38,051 nucleotides of DNA from Verrucomicrobiales bacterium (GTDB lineage Bacteria > Verrucomicrobiota > Verrucomicrobiia > Methylacidiphilales > JAAUTS01), in assembly GCA_031256975.1 (NCBI GenBank), contig JAIRPN010000018.1:64807-102857 (forward strand). The letters run 5' to 3'. Shown here piece after piece: positions 26,545 through 34,526 of the stretch (position 1 is its first letter; every line of letters begins with the position of its first letter). Both the position numbers and the translations under genes were made by a program. The notes beneath the pieces were generated by a model. That model was not told the origin of the DNA. It saw only the letters and a list, made by a program, of their open reading frames with translations, and did no database searches.

Positions 26545-26584
26545 AAAAAAAGACGCTAATGGCAATCTCGCCGTTAGCGTCTTT
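26545..26584. terminator. Bidirectional intrinsic terminator made from two opposed dispersed motifs
   Basis: GACGCTAATGGC (26552-26563), a 6-base loop, then GCCGTTAGCGTC (26570-26581): a 12-bp stem with a single U-G wobble, extended by AAA/TTT. Seven A residues (26545-26551) on the left become a U-tract for transcripts from the right, so it is strong for the leftward outer-membrane gene and weaker for the rightward carbonic anhydrase gene. Each arm is one copy of the genome-wide motif. Confidence 0.85.
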
Positions 26585-26606
26585 CAGTTAAAGTTAAATT
26601 TCCCAA

Positions 26607-27320
26607 TTAGAATCGGGCACCGACCGACAATTCCGGTCCGACCGCATCGATCGCGCGATTGTCGTGGTAAGGTTCCGACAATCCGGCGTTCGAGAAGTGC
26701 TGGTAGAAGGCGGCAACGCGCAGGTACCAGGTTTCATCGATGTCATAACGGGCGCCAATCGCCACCGAGAAGGTGAAGTTGAAGTCCTGGCCCATGCCGT
26801 GCGGGTTATCCGTGTGGCCGCCGGGACCATAGGTCGGGTTCGAGTCCAGAAACCCGAAGCCAACACCGGCCTCGGCGAACGGAACGATCTTCCAACCGGG
26901 CTGCACGAAGTTGTAGCGCGGACCGAAGGAAGCGCCAACCATGTGATTTTCACCGGCCGGGGAGTGTACCATCTGGTTCCAGTAGCCGCGGAAGAAGAAT
27001 TCGGTGTAACCGCGGAAGATGCCGCCGCAGAAATCATCGAGGCTGACGTCGTCGATCTTCAGCGAGGCGGTCAAATCGATCGGCACATAGGTGTAACCGT
27101 CGAGCTTCGAGTCGCGCACGTTCGAGAAAGCCGCGCCGGAACCGAATTCCAGCGACCAGTCCTTGTCGCTGCAGGCAGCCTTGGTGCCGGAGACGACAAC
27201 CTTGTCGACGTCCATATTGCCGGTCTTGCCCGCGCCGGTATCAGCGTTTGCCGCCAAGGGTGAAAGCAACGCGCCGGCGGCCAGCAGCATGCCTAGTAAA
27301 TGTGAGTGCTTATTGTGCAT
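26607..27320 (-). CDS. Outer-membrane beta-barrel, PagL-like (lipid A deacylase family)
   Basis: 237 residues with a signal peptide (MHNKHSHLLGMLLAAGALLSPLAANA). The mature part alternates in short amphipathic strands (SLEFGSGAAF, PIDLTASLKI, EFFFRGYW, VGASFGPRYNF, VPFAEAGVGFGF, FSVAIGARYDI) and ends in an aromatic residue, as outer-membrane barrels do. FYQHFSNAGL (His208, Ser210, Asn211) resembles the PagL catalytic H-x-S-N site; the partner glutamate is not clear (Glu216 or Glu230). An acyloxyacyl hydrolase-type enzyme is therefore plausible, not proven. The gene is convergent with carbonic anhydrase across the motif terminator, and queG lies upstream on the same strand, 191 bases away. Confidence 0.7.
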   Translation of the reverse strand: MHNKHSHLLGMLLAAGALLSPLAANADTGAGKTGNMDVDKVVVSGTKAACSDKDWSLEFGSGAAFSNVRDSKLDGYTYVPIDLTASLKIDDVSLDDFCGGIFRGYTEFFFRGYWNQMVHSPAGENHMVGASFGPRYNFVQPGWKIVPFAEAGVGFGFLDSNPTYGPGGHTDNPHGMGQDFNFTFSVAIGARYDIDETWYLRVAAFYQHFSNAGLSEPYHDNRAIDAVGPELSVGARF

Positions 27321-27352
27321 AATAGTATCCTAGATTTCCTACAATGAGTAGT

Positions 27353-27381
27353 AATCATGCCGCAGTTTTTTGCCAAGTCAA
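27353..27381 (-). promoter_or_regulatory. Promoter candidate for the PagL-like gene
   Basis: On the minus strand TTGACT (27381-27376) and ATGATT (27358-27353) are separated by 17 bp. The expected start would be about 25 bases upstream of the ATG at 27320. The -10 element is weak. The surrounding 190 bp between queG and this gene is AT-rich with no coding potential. Confidence 0.4.
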
Positions 27382-27511
27382 GAGGGCGGCTCTGAAAAAA
27401 TAATTTGCGTCGACTGCGTCGCTTGCAATGTACAAGCGGGAAAGATTCAGGTTCAATGCATTACAGCTAACAATAGTTTAAGTCGCTAAAACAAATTGAC
27501 GGACTTGACGG

Positions 27512-28516
27512 TTAGCGGTTGTTGATTTGCCCGATGGCCCAGGCGGCGTGCTCGGCGATGAGCGGGTCGGAGCCGGCGGCGGCATGGTTGAGCGCGGGCA
27601 GGTCGTCACGGGTGCCGGTGTTGCCGAGCACCACGCAGATGTTGCGCAGCCAGCGGTTGTACTTGAGGCGGAATACCGGGGTGCCGCGGAATTCCCGGCG
27701 AAAACGGGCGTCATCCCAGTAGAGCATTTCGCGCAGGTCGGGGCGCGGGATGGCGGTTAGCGCCGCCTCGCGGGTTTGCTGCGCCCAGCGGTTCCACGGA
27801 CAAACGCTCAGACAATCGTCGCAGCCGAACAGGTGGTCGCCGATTTTTTCCCGCAGTTCCAACGGGATGCCGCCCTTGTGCTCGATGGTTAGGTAGGCGA
27901 TGCAGCGCCGCGCGTCCATCTGGTACGGCGCGGTGATGGCCCCGGTGGGACAAGCATCGATGCAGCGGGTGCAACTGCCGCAGTGATCCTTGGCCGATTG
28001 GTCGGCGGTTAGCTCCAGTGAAGTAATCAACTCGGCGAGGAACACCCAGGTGCCGAATTTCTGCTGGATCAGCATGGTGCTTTTGCCCAGCCAGCCGAGC
28101 CCGGCGCTAACCGCCAGCGGTTTTTCCATCAGCGCCGAGGTGTCGACCGCGCGGCGCTGGCTGCCGCCGTGCTGTTGCAGCCACAGGTCGAGGGCATCGA
28201 GTTTCGGCGGGATGATGTCGTGATAATCCCTGCCCAGCGCATACATGGAAATCCGGCCGCGCCGGGCCGCTGGCGGCTGGTAGTAATTCAGCCCGAGCAC
28301 GATCACGCTCCTGGCTTCCGGCATGAGCGTCGCCGGGTTGGCGCGGGCAACCGGGTCCTTCGACAGCCACGAAGTCATGTCGCCGGCTTTGCCGTCGTCG
28401 AGCCATTGCTGGAAATACTCACCATTGGCGGCCTGCTGCACCGACGCGATGCCACACAGGTCGAAACCCAGGCGCAGGGCCTCGGCTTTCAATTCGGCGG
28501 TCAGCGTGGTGATCAT
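27512..28516 (-). CDS. queG: Epoxyqueuosine reductase
   Basis: Cobalamin-dependent iron-sulfur enzyme for the last step of queuosine synthesis on tRNA. 334 residues from the ATG at 28516 (MITTLTAELKAEALRLGFDLCGIASV); the frame is open for 102 more codons upstream but that part is repeat DNA and unlike protein. Two [4Fe-4S] motifs are visible: CGSCTRCIDACPTGAI and, later, CDDCLSVCPWN, plus RCIAYLTIEHKG between them. The C-terminal 70 residues look like the HEAT-like tail of the long form of the family. Its TAA stop codon sits within a dispersed motif copy (27508-27520). It is divergent from the aminotransferase gene. Confidence 0.95.
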   Translation of the reverse strand: MITTLTAELKAEALRLGFDLCGIASVQQAANGEYFQQWLDDGKAGDMTSWLSKDPVARANPATLMPEARSVIVLGLNYYQPPAARRGRISMYALGRDYHDIIPPKLDALDLWLQQHGGSQRRAVDTSALMEKPLAVSAGLGWLGKSTMLIQQKFGTWVFLAELITSLELTADQSAKDHCGSCTRCIDACPTGAITAPYQMDARRCIAYLTIEHKGGIPLELREKIGDHLFGCDDCLSVCPWNRWAQQTREAALTAIPRPDLREMLYWDDARFRREFRGTPVFRLKYNRWLRNICVVLGNTGTRDDLPALNHAAAGSDPLIAEHAAWAIGQINNR

Positions 28517-28544
28517 GCCGTTCAGTTTAGCCGCGAAGCGGCAT

Positions 28545-28595
28545 GAACACACGGAAAATTGACGGTGCATAAACCGCACAAATTTCCGTGTGTTC
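28545..28595. repeat. Inverted repeat between queG and the aminotransferase gene
   Basis: GAACACACGGAAA (28545-28557) and its exact complement TTTCCGTGTGTTC (28583-28595), 13 bp each, around a 25-base loop, in the 106-bp divergent gap. The ACACACGGAAA-type unit resembles scattered repeats of Verrucomicrobiota genomes. It may also act as an operator or hairpin; no terminator T-tract follows in either direction. Confidence 0.6.
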
Positions 28596-28622
28596 CGTAT
28601 TTTTCGTGAGTAACCTGAAACC

Positions 28623-29921
28623 ATGCTTCCTAAATTGACCACCGAAATCCCGGGAAGAAAGTCCCGCGACCTGGCGCGGCGGCTGAAAGCGCATGAATCG
28701 CGCAATGTCACGTATCTGTCGGACGATTTCCCCGTGTTCTGGGAGCGCGCCGAGGGGGCGAACGTGTGGGACGTGGACGGCAATTGTTTTCTCGACCTGA
28801 CCTCGGCCTTTGGCGTGGCCACCGCTGGCTTCGCCTGCGATTACAAACGCCAGACCTTCGCCTGGCAGGGGGCCTTGCTGGAACACGGCATGGGCGACGT
28901 TCATCCGTCGGCGCTGAAGGTGGAATTGTGCGAACGCCTGAGCCAAGTGACCTTCGAACGCTGGGGCGTTGGAGCGGGGAAGGCGATTCTCGGCAATTCC
29001 GGCTTCGAAGCGGTGGAGGCGGCGTTGAAAACTTCGTGGTTAGCGACGGGCAAACGGCGGGTGCTGGCTTTCGAGGGTGCTTATCACGGCTTGGGATTCG
29101 GTTCGCTAACGGCGAACGGCTGGGAGTTTTTCAAAGCGCCGTTCCGTCCGATGCTGGCGGACTTCGCCGATTTTGTGTCTTATCCGCGCACGGCGGGGGA
29201 TTTGGCAAAACTGGAACCGCTAATCACGAAAATTTTGTCGCGCGGTGAAACCGGGGTGATTTTGGTGGAGCCGGTGCTGGGTCGCGGCGGCGAGGTGGTT
29301 CCGCCGGACGGATTTTTGCAATTGTTGCGGCGACTGGCGGATCAACATGACTCGCTGCTGGCGTTCGATGAAATTTACACCGGATTTTTTCGCACCGGAA
29401 AATGGTTCGCCTGCGACCACGAAAAAGTGGTGCCGGACTTGATCTGCTTGGGCAAGGCCTTGAGCGGCGCTTATCCGGTTTCAGCCTGTGTCGGCAAGGC
29501 CGGGGTCATGGACGCTTGGCCGGAATCGGCGGGCGAGGCTTTGCACACCAGCACTTTCCTCGGCAATCCGGTCGGTTGCGCGCTGGCCCTGGCGTCGATT
29601 GAATTTTGGTCACAGGCTAACCGCGAGCGGGAATTGGCCAAGCTGGAGGAATTGTGGCAGCAAGCCCTGTCGCCCTTGGCGTCGCTGCCGGAAGTGGTGC
29701 AGGTGCGGGGTCGCGGCCTGTTGTGGGGCGTGGAGTTCAAGATGCCGGGCATTGCCGGCACGCTAATGACGAAAGGCTTGCAGCGCGGCTTGGTGTTGCT
29801 TGGCGCGGGACAGGACGGTCAGGTTTTGTCATTGGCGCCGACTGTGGCACTGACGCCGGAGGAAATCGCCTTCGCGGGCGCGGAGATCGAAAAACTGATC
29901 CGCGCGGTCAGGAGTACGTGA
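28623..29921 (+). CDS. Class III (PLP-dependent) aminotransferase
   Basis: 432 residues of the ornithine/GABA aminotransferase fold. Cofactor residues: GNSGFEAVEAALK (phosphate-binding), FDEIYTGF (Asp249 to the pyridine nitrogen), and ICLGKALSGAYPVSA (Lys278 Schiff base). The N-terminus has an atypical SDDFPVFWERAEGANVWDVDGN. The substrate cannot be told from the sequence; glutamate-1-semialdehyde aminotransferase and biotin-type enzymes look less likely, and a diaminobutyrate/omega-amino acid role is only a guess. The 3' end overlaps the convergent Dabb gene by 14 bases. It holds five dispersed-motif copies. Confidence 0.85.
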   Translation: MLPKLTTEIPGRKSRDLARRLKAHESRNVTYLSDDFPVFWERAEGANVWDVDGNCFLDLTSAFGVATAGFACDYKRQTFAWQGALLEHGMGDVHPSALKVELCERLSQVTFERWGVGAGKAILGNSGFEAVEAALKTSWLATGKRRVLAFEGAYHGLGFGSLTANGWEFFKAPFRPMLADFADFVSYPRTAGDLAKLEPLITKILSRGETGVILVEPVLGRGGEVVPPDGFLQLLRRLADQHDSLLAFDEIYTGFFRTGKWFACDHEKVVPDLICLGKALSGAYPVSACVGKAGVMDAWPESAGEALHTSTFLGNPVGCALALASIEFWSQANRERELAKLEELWQQALSPLASLPEVVQVRGRGLLWGVEFKMPGIAGTLMTKGLQRGLVLLGAGQDGQVLSLAPTVALTPEEIAFAGAEIEKLIRAVRST

Positions 29922-30228
29922 CGTCCTTGCCGGGTTCCATCTCGAAATTCAGCGCGGTTTCCTGCTCGACGAATTCGTCGAGAATCTGGTGCTTGAACTT
30001 GATGTACACCGCGTCGTCCTCGGCGATGCGCAGCTTGGCCATGTTTTCCACATTCAGTGAGAAAAACACGTCGTGCGGGTTGCCCTTGCTGTCGATGCGC
30101 TTGCCGACGTACAGGTTCATGATTTCGGGAATCTTCAGCAAACGGATGCGTGTCTCGACCATCAGATTTTCAATCTGATCTGGCTTGGTATTTGCTTTCA
30201 GCTTTAAAAAACGAATGTGATGAACCAT
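29908..30228 (-). CDS. Dabb (stress-responsive A/B barrel) domain protein
   Basis: 106 residues. The opening MVHHIRFLKLKANTKPDQIENLM and the central VGKRIDSKGNPHDVFFSLNVENMAKLR fit the small dimeric ferredoxin-like A/B-barrel fold (Dabb). Members bind or modify small aromatic or hydrophobic ligands, but most bacterial copies have no assigned role. It reads leftward and overlaps the aminotransferase stop by 14 bases; it is divergent from the bactofilin gene at 30392 across a 163-bp gap. Confidence 0.8.
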   Translation of the reverse strand: MVHHIRFLKLKANTKPDQIENLMVETRIRLLKIPEIMNLYVGKRIDSKGNPHDVFFSLNVENMAKLRIAEDDAVYIKFKHQILDEFVEQETALNFEMEPGKDVTYS

Positions 30229-30391
30229 AAACTTATACGCGGCAAGCGTTATCCATATCAGGGACGAGAGGGCGGACTGTCAAGCATGCTTACACGGTTG
30301 CGCGGCGTCGTTTTTTGTCATAATCACAACAAAAATGGGGCGAAAATGGGAATATTCTGGACATTGGGCGCTGTTAAGTTTGAATCATGGG

Positions 30392-30895
30392 ATGCTATCC
30401 GATGTGTTTGGAAAAAAAAGTAACGAACCTGCTGACACACAGGAAAAGAACGTAGAACCGAAAACCGTACAATTTATGGAACCAAATCGCAAATCATCAT
30501 CCGTCGCCGTCATTTCCGAGGACGTGGAATTCAAGGGTGTGCTGAGCTCGGCCAGCCATCTGGAAATCAACGGCCGTTTCGAGGGTGAAATCCTGGCGGA
30601 AGGCCCGCTGGTGATCGGCGAGACCGCCATCATCAAGGCCTCCATCAAGTCCGACGCCAACGTGGTGGTGCGCGGCAAGGTGCAGGGCAACATCAACGCC
30701 AAGGAAAAGGTCGAAGTGGTCGGCAACGCCCAGTTGTACGGCGACGTCACCTCGCCGAAATTCAGCCTGGCGGAAACCGCGATTTTCGTCGGTAAGACCG
30801 ACACCCTGGTTGGCAAGCCGCCGGTGAGCGACTTCTCCAACATCTTCACCCGTCTCGGCGGCAAGTCCGCTTCCGCCGCCAACGGCGGCAAATAA
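30392..30895 (+). CDS. Bactofilin (polymer-forming cytoskeletal protein)
   Basis: 167 residues from ATG 30392 (MLSDVFGKKSNEP); longer upstream starts would add unsupported sequence. A disordered N-terminal tail (about 1-45) precedes a DUF583 beta-helix core (about 50-140) with the repeating hydrophobic pattern VEFKGVLSSASHLEINGRFEGEI, GPLVIGETAIIKASIKSDANVVVRGKV and so on, and a C-terminal tail. Bactofilins assemble into filaments without nucleotide and scaffold wall and stalk enzymes. The divergent gap upstream holds a CATAAT-like -10 near 30320 with no good -35. A strong terminator follows at 30921, and two more bactofilin-type genes converge on it. Confidence 0.88.
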   Translation: MLSDVFGKKSNEPADTQEKNVEPKTVQFMEPNRKSSSVAVISEDVEFKGVLSSASHLEINGRFEGEILAEGPLVIGETAIIKASIKSDANVVVRGKVQGNINAKEKVEVVGNAQLYGDVTSPKFSLAETAIFVGKTDTLVGKPPVSDFSNIFTRLGGKSASAANGGK

Positions 30896-30920
30896 TCAGT
30901 TTGTTGGTTTGATATTATGG

Positions 30921-30952
30921 TAAGGGCAGGGTTTATCCTGCCCTTATTTTTT
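30921..30952 (+). terminator. Intrinsic terminator after bactofilin gene
   Basis: TAAGGGCAGG (30921-30930), loop GTTTAT, CCTGCCCTTA (30937-30946), then six T: a perfect 10-bp stem and T-tract. It lies between convergent bactofilin genes; a second small stem (CGGGA/TCCCG near 30979-30992) lies closer to the leftward gene but lacks a T-tract. Confidence 0.92.
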
Positions 30953-30994
30953 GGGAAAAATTTTGTCGTCGCCCAAGCGGGACAAATCCCGTGG

Positions 30995-31735
30995 CTACGC
31001 CGGTTGGGGAGCGGGTTCGACCGCTGGCGGAGGCTCTTCCAGCTTGGTCTCGCAGCGCGCCAGCAATTTGCCGCCCCGGTTCACGATCACCTCGGCGGCG
31101 TCCAGCTTGTTGGCGGTCAAGTGTCCCTCGCCGTGAACCTGCAGGCGTTCGCTAACGGTGAACTGTTTCGCCTCCACCTTGCCGTGAATCTCGGCGCTCC
31201 TGAAGCTTAGCGGCCCCTCGGTGTACAGCTGGGCCGATTCGCTGACATGCAAATGCTCACCCTCGGCCCCGGCGTACAATTTCACATTGCCGCTGACGGT
31301 GATGCCCTGGCGGCTTTGCAGCTTGCAGTTGCTGCGACCGGAAATCTTGATGTTCTCCGCCTCGGCCTTGATTCCGTTGAACAGGCATTTCGGGCCGATT
31401 TCCAGGTCGCCGTAGGTGCGGATCGCGGTGGAGACTTCCTTGTTGATCTTGTGGTTGCGCAGGTCGAGATAGGTCGAGCAAAACGTGCATTGCCAGGACT
31501 GCGCGTCGTAGTGCACGTACAGCTCGTTGTTGCAGTGCATGCAGACGATCTTGCGACGCTCGACGGTGGTTTTCTTGCGCGCCTTGCGCGGGGCTTCCGT
31601 CACCTTCAGCGGGATGCGCTCGCCACAACGCTGGCAATAGGTCACGTTGGCGTTCGGATAATCGTGCTGCTGGTGCTGGCAGGCCGGGCAGGTGATCAAA
31701 ATCTTCTGGGGACCTTTGTTGGAGGGAAGTCGCAT
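30995..31735 (-). CDS. Bactofilin-type protein with N-terminal zinc ribbons
   Basis: 246 residues from ATG 31735 (MRLPSNKGPQK); a further upstream ATG overlaps the next gene. Two zinc-ribbon-like pairs are seen: CPACQHQQ with YCQRC (about 15-37) and CMHC with WQCTFC (about 65-86). The remaining residues (about 95-230) are a right-handed beta-helix of bactofilin type (GDLEIGPKCLFNGIKAEAENIKISGRSNCKL as the rhythm), ending in a Pro-rich tail. The zinc ribbons may recruit a nucleic acid or protein partner to the filament, which is inference. It lies 4 bases downstream of the bactofilin at 31740-32153 and shares an operon. Confidence 0.82.
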   Translation of the reverse strand: MRLPSNKGPQKILITCPACQHQQHDYPNANVTYCQRCGERIPLKVTEAPRKARKKTTVERRKIVCMHCNNELYVHYDAQSWQCTFCSTYLDLRNHKINKEVSTAIRTYGDLEIGPKCLFNGIKAEAENIKISGRSNCKLQSRQGITVSGNVKLYAGAEGEHLHVSESAQLYTEGPLSFRSAEIHGKVEAKQFTVSERLQVHGEGHLTANKLDAAEVIVNRGGKLLARCETKLEEPPPAVEPAPQPA

Positions 31736-31739
31736 GGTC

Positions 31740-32153
31740 TTATTTTGATTTGAGATTGAGCGACAGGTTTTTTTCCTCGTCACCGATAACCAGCAAGCCG
31801 TTGAAGCGCGCGCCGGCTTCCAGGCTGAGACTGCGGGCGTTGATGTTGCCGGTGACCCGGGCCTGCTTGGTGAGGGTTACCGCCTCGGCGGCGGTGACAT
31901 GGCCCTGGACCGAGCCCTCGATGTGGAATTCGCTGCCCTGCAGATTGCCGCGGATCACCCCGCTGGGTTCGATCCACACTTCCTGGTCGGCGCGCAGGTC
32001 GCCTTCCAGTTCGCAGCCGAAATAACCCGCCGCCTTGGTGTACAATTCGCCGCGGATCAGCGGGCCCGCCGACGCCAGTTGTACCAGCCGGGCCTTGCTC
32101 GCCGGGGCAGCGGCCTTTTTTCGCGGTTTGAATAATTTTTTCAGCAGCGACAT
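31740..32153 (-). CDS. Bactofilin (short form)
   Basis: 137 residues. A Lys/Arg-rich N-terminus (LLKKLFKPRKKAA) that could bind membrane or DNA is followed by a beta-helix core (about 30-115) with repeated turns such as GDLRADQEVWIEPSGVIRGNL and VQGHVTAAEAVTLTKQARVTG. It is the first gene of a two-gene leftward operon with the zinc-ribbon form. The 50-bp gap to the divergent LuxE-like gene includes GGTTTCTATAAACC, a small dyad that may be part of the promoter. Confidence 0.85.
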   Translation of the reverse strand: MSLLKKLFKPRKKAAAPASKARLVQLASAGPLIRGELYTKAAGYFGCELEGDLRADQEVWIEPSGVIRGNLQGSEFHIEGSVQGHVTAAEAVTLTKQARVTGNINARSLSLEAGARFNGLLVIGDEEKNLSLNLKSK

Positions 32154-32203
32154 ACCTGGGTTTCTATAAACCTAAAAACATAGCTGCTATTTTGCCAATC
32201 AAA

Positions 32204-33247
32204 ATGCTAAACTTCGCCGTGCGCGACGAAATATTGCAGTTATTCCGGCCTGACCTCAGTGAGGAGGAGTTCGCCGTTGGCGCCCTGCGCCAGCTCCGGC
32301 GACAGGCTGCCGACAATCCGGTCTACGGCCGTTTCCTGTCCGGGCTGGGACTTGATCCCCTCAAATTGGCTAACTGGCAGGACTTTCCGGCGCTGCCCGT
32401 TAGCGCCTTTCGCGAACAGGCGGTCTGCTGTTTCCCGTCGGAACAGGCCAAGGCGGTGTTCGAGACCAGCGGCACCACCGAGAACAAGACCGGACGGCAC
32501 TATTTCAAGGATCTGCGTTACTACGAAAAGTCGTTGTTAGCGGGTTTCAAACTGTTCATGCCCGATCTGCTCAACCACCGCTGGATTTCGCTGGTGCCGA
32601 CCTTTGAACAAAAACCGATTTCCTCGCTCGGCTACATGATCGACTATCTGGGCCGGTCGATCCCGTGGGGCGGTTGCCAGTCGTTCTGCAACGCTAACTA
32701 CGAAATCGACTTCGACCGCCTTGCCAAGGCGCTCGACGACGCTAACGACGAAGGCATTCCGGTGGCCTTGTTTGGCACCTCCTTCGCCCTCGCCACCATC
32801 GGCGAAGTCTTTCAGGAACGCCATCAAAACTGGCGGTTAGCGGACAACAGCGTGATCTTCGACACCGGCGGTTACAAAGGCCGTCGCCGCGAACTCACCA
32901 CCAACGAATTGATCGCCCTGCTGGTCAGCGTGTTCGGCTTTAGCGTCGACAATATCATCAACGAGTACGGCATGACCGAACTCTCCACCCCCGGCTACGC
33001 CAAGCTGGGCGAGGGCATCCACCGCTTCCCGCCCTGGCTGAAAGTCCTCATCCGCGACCCGCTAACCGGGAACATCTGCCGGCCGGGCGAACGCGGTCTC
33101 GTGCAACTCTACGACCTCGCCAACGTCGGCAGCGTCATGGCCATCGGCACCCTCGACTCCGCCGTCTACGAACAGGACGGCATCCGCCTTCTCGGCCGTG
33201 TCGCCGTCGCCGACTTGCGTGGCTGTTCGCTGCCTTACGAAGTGTGA
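32204..33247 (+). CDS. LuxE-like acyl-protein synthetase (ANL superfamily)
   Basis: 347 residues from ATG 32204; a TTG at 32192 would add only four residues. ATP-dependent activation of a fatty acid to acyl-AMP and transfer to a protein cysteine is the known role of LuxE. Motifs: the P-loop-like ETSGTTENKTGRHYF (about 90-104), then NEYGMTELSTPGYAKLG (A5-type YGMTE, about 250) and the late FPPWLKVLIRDP. It is followed after 76 bp by a LuxC-like reductase, its usual partner. Luciferase genes (luxAB) are absent, so fatty aldehyde or alcohol production for another product is more likely than light. Six dispersed-motif copies lie inside. Confidence 0.85.
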   Translation: MLNFAVRDEILQLFRPDLSEEEFAVGALRQLRRQAADNPVYGRFLSGLGLDPLKLANWQDFPALPVSAFREQAVCCFPSEQAKAVFETSGTTENKTGRHYFKDLRYYEKSLLAGFKLFMPDLLNHRWISLVPTFEQKPISSLGYMIDYLGRSIPWGGCQSFCNANYEIDFDRLAKALDDANDEGIPVALFGTSFALATIGEVFQERHQNWRLADNSVIFDTGGYKGRRRELTTNELIALLVSVFGFSVDNIINEYGMTELSTPGYAKLGEGIHRFPPWLKVLIRDPLTGNICRPGERGLVQLYDLANVGSVMAIGTLDSAVYEQDGIRLLGRVAVADLRGCSLPYEV

Positions 33248-33315
33248 AAAGTGAAAATTGAAGAGTGAAATAAGCGACGATTTTTAATTTCACAATTCAC
33301 CCTTCACTCTTCACT
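33241..33315. repeat. Inverted repeat of GTGAA-rich units between the LuxE- and LuxC-like genes
   Basis: The left arm (33241-33270) is built of AGTGAAA/AGAGTGAA units; the right arm (33289-33315) is the complement (TTCACAATTCACCCTTCACTCTTCACT reads back as AGTGAAGAGTGAA). GTGAA-rich arms like these are a scattered repeat type in some Verrucomicrobiota and other genomes. The AT-rich centre TTTTTAATTT could also make it a weak terminator or an attenuator between the two genes. Confidence 0.55.
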
Positions 33316-33323
33316 ATTCTCCT

Positions 33324-34373
33324 ATGAACACCGCCGCCCGCATCAACGCCGTTGCCGCCGCCTTTGGCGGTCGTGCCGACCTCGGCTTTGCCAACGAGGC
33401 GGACCTGCAAAACCTGATCGTCACCGAGCTCGGCCACGCCGACATCCTCGACCAGCCGGTCCTGCGCGGCAACGTCACGCTAATGGCGAGACCGCCGCAC
33501 AGCATCTACCACCTCTGCGCCTCCAACCTCGCCGTTAGCGCCGAGACCAGCCTGCTGCTCGGCCTGTTGCTCGGCAGCCAGTTGTATTTCAAGCTGCCCT
33601 CCGGCGGACTCGAAGCCTTCGTCAAAACCGTCGAGGGACTGCCTGCAGCCTTGCGCGAGAAAGTCACCCTGCTGTCGCAGCACGATTCCGCCCTGATGGC
33701 CGCTGCCGCCGCCGTGGTGGTCTACGGTTCCGACGAAACCATCGCCACCATCCACCGCCAGATCCACTGGCGGCAACGTTTCCTCGGCTACGGTCACAAA
33801 ATCAGCCTCGGCCTGATTGAACAGGGAGACGAAACCCCGGAGATTGCCGCCGCCGCCGCACGCGAAGTGCTGGCCTACGAACAACTCGGCTGCCTCTCCC
33901 CGCAAGCCTACCTGTGCCGCAATCCGGAGAGCTGTGAAAAATTCGCCGCGCTGTTAGCGACTGCCTTGGCCGAACAACGTCAAACCCAACCGCTACCCAA
34001 ACTGGATTTCGACCAGGCCGCCCTGCGCCAGCACTTCCACCAAAGCGCCGCCGCCCGTGGCGAAAAAGTCCTCGCCGGTGCCGATGGCGAATACCTGGTC
34101 ATTAGCGGCGCCCGGCAATTGGAAACCGGCCCCGCCCATGCCGCCGTTAGCGTCCTGTCCTCTTGGGAAATTCCGGACGCCGTGTCCTGGAACAACAAAC
34201 TTTCCGCCGTCTCCCACAGCTCGCCGTTGGCGCCCGAAGTTATCGCCACCTTCACCAACCTCGGCGTCTCCCGCTTCTGCCCCACCGGCAACCTGCAAAA
34301 CCCGCCTTTGGCTTGGCATCACGACACCCGCCCGCGTCTGGCGGATTTGGTCAGGTGGGTGACATTTGGTTAA
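33324..34373 (+). CDS. LuxC-like fatty acyl reductase
   Basis: 349 residues from ATG 33324. Reduces an acyl-enzyme thioester to the aldehyde with NADPH. LuxC-type blocks: RPPHSIYHLCASNLAVSAET, LYFKLPSGG, AVVVYGSDETI, GYGHKISLGLI and YEQLGCLSPQAYL, the last including the expected catalytic Cys. It forms a pair with the LuxE-like gene. Five dispersed-motif copies lie within it, and the high density stops abruptly at its end, where AT-richer DNA begins. Confidence 0.85.
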   Translation: MNTAARINAVAAAFGGRADLGFANEADLQNLIVTELGHADILDQPVLRGNVTLMARPPHSIYHLCASNLAVSAETSLLLGLLLGSQLYFKLPSGGLEAFVKTVEGLPAALREKVTLLSQHDSALMAAAAAVVVYGSDETIATIHRQIHWRQRFLGYGHKISLGLIEQGDETPEIAAAAAREVLAYEQLGCLSPQAYLCRNPESCEKFAALLATALAEQRQTQPLPKLDFDQAALRQHFHQSAAARGEKVLAGADGEYLVISGARQLETGPAHAAVSVLSSWEIPDAVSWNNKLSAVSHSSPLAPEVIATFTNLGVSRFCPTGNLQNPPLAWHHDTRPRLADLVRWVTFG

Positions 34374-34526
34374 GAGTTAGGGGGTATGCTTCTTGATTTT
34401 TTTGGTGTGAAAAGCATGTTATCTATAACAATGCCTCCAGCCTGATCAACCAACAGGTCGATGTCCGTTTATGGTAGACTATTGCTGACTTCTACCAACA
34501 AGGAAATTAAGAAAAGGTGTTAACTT

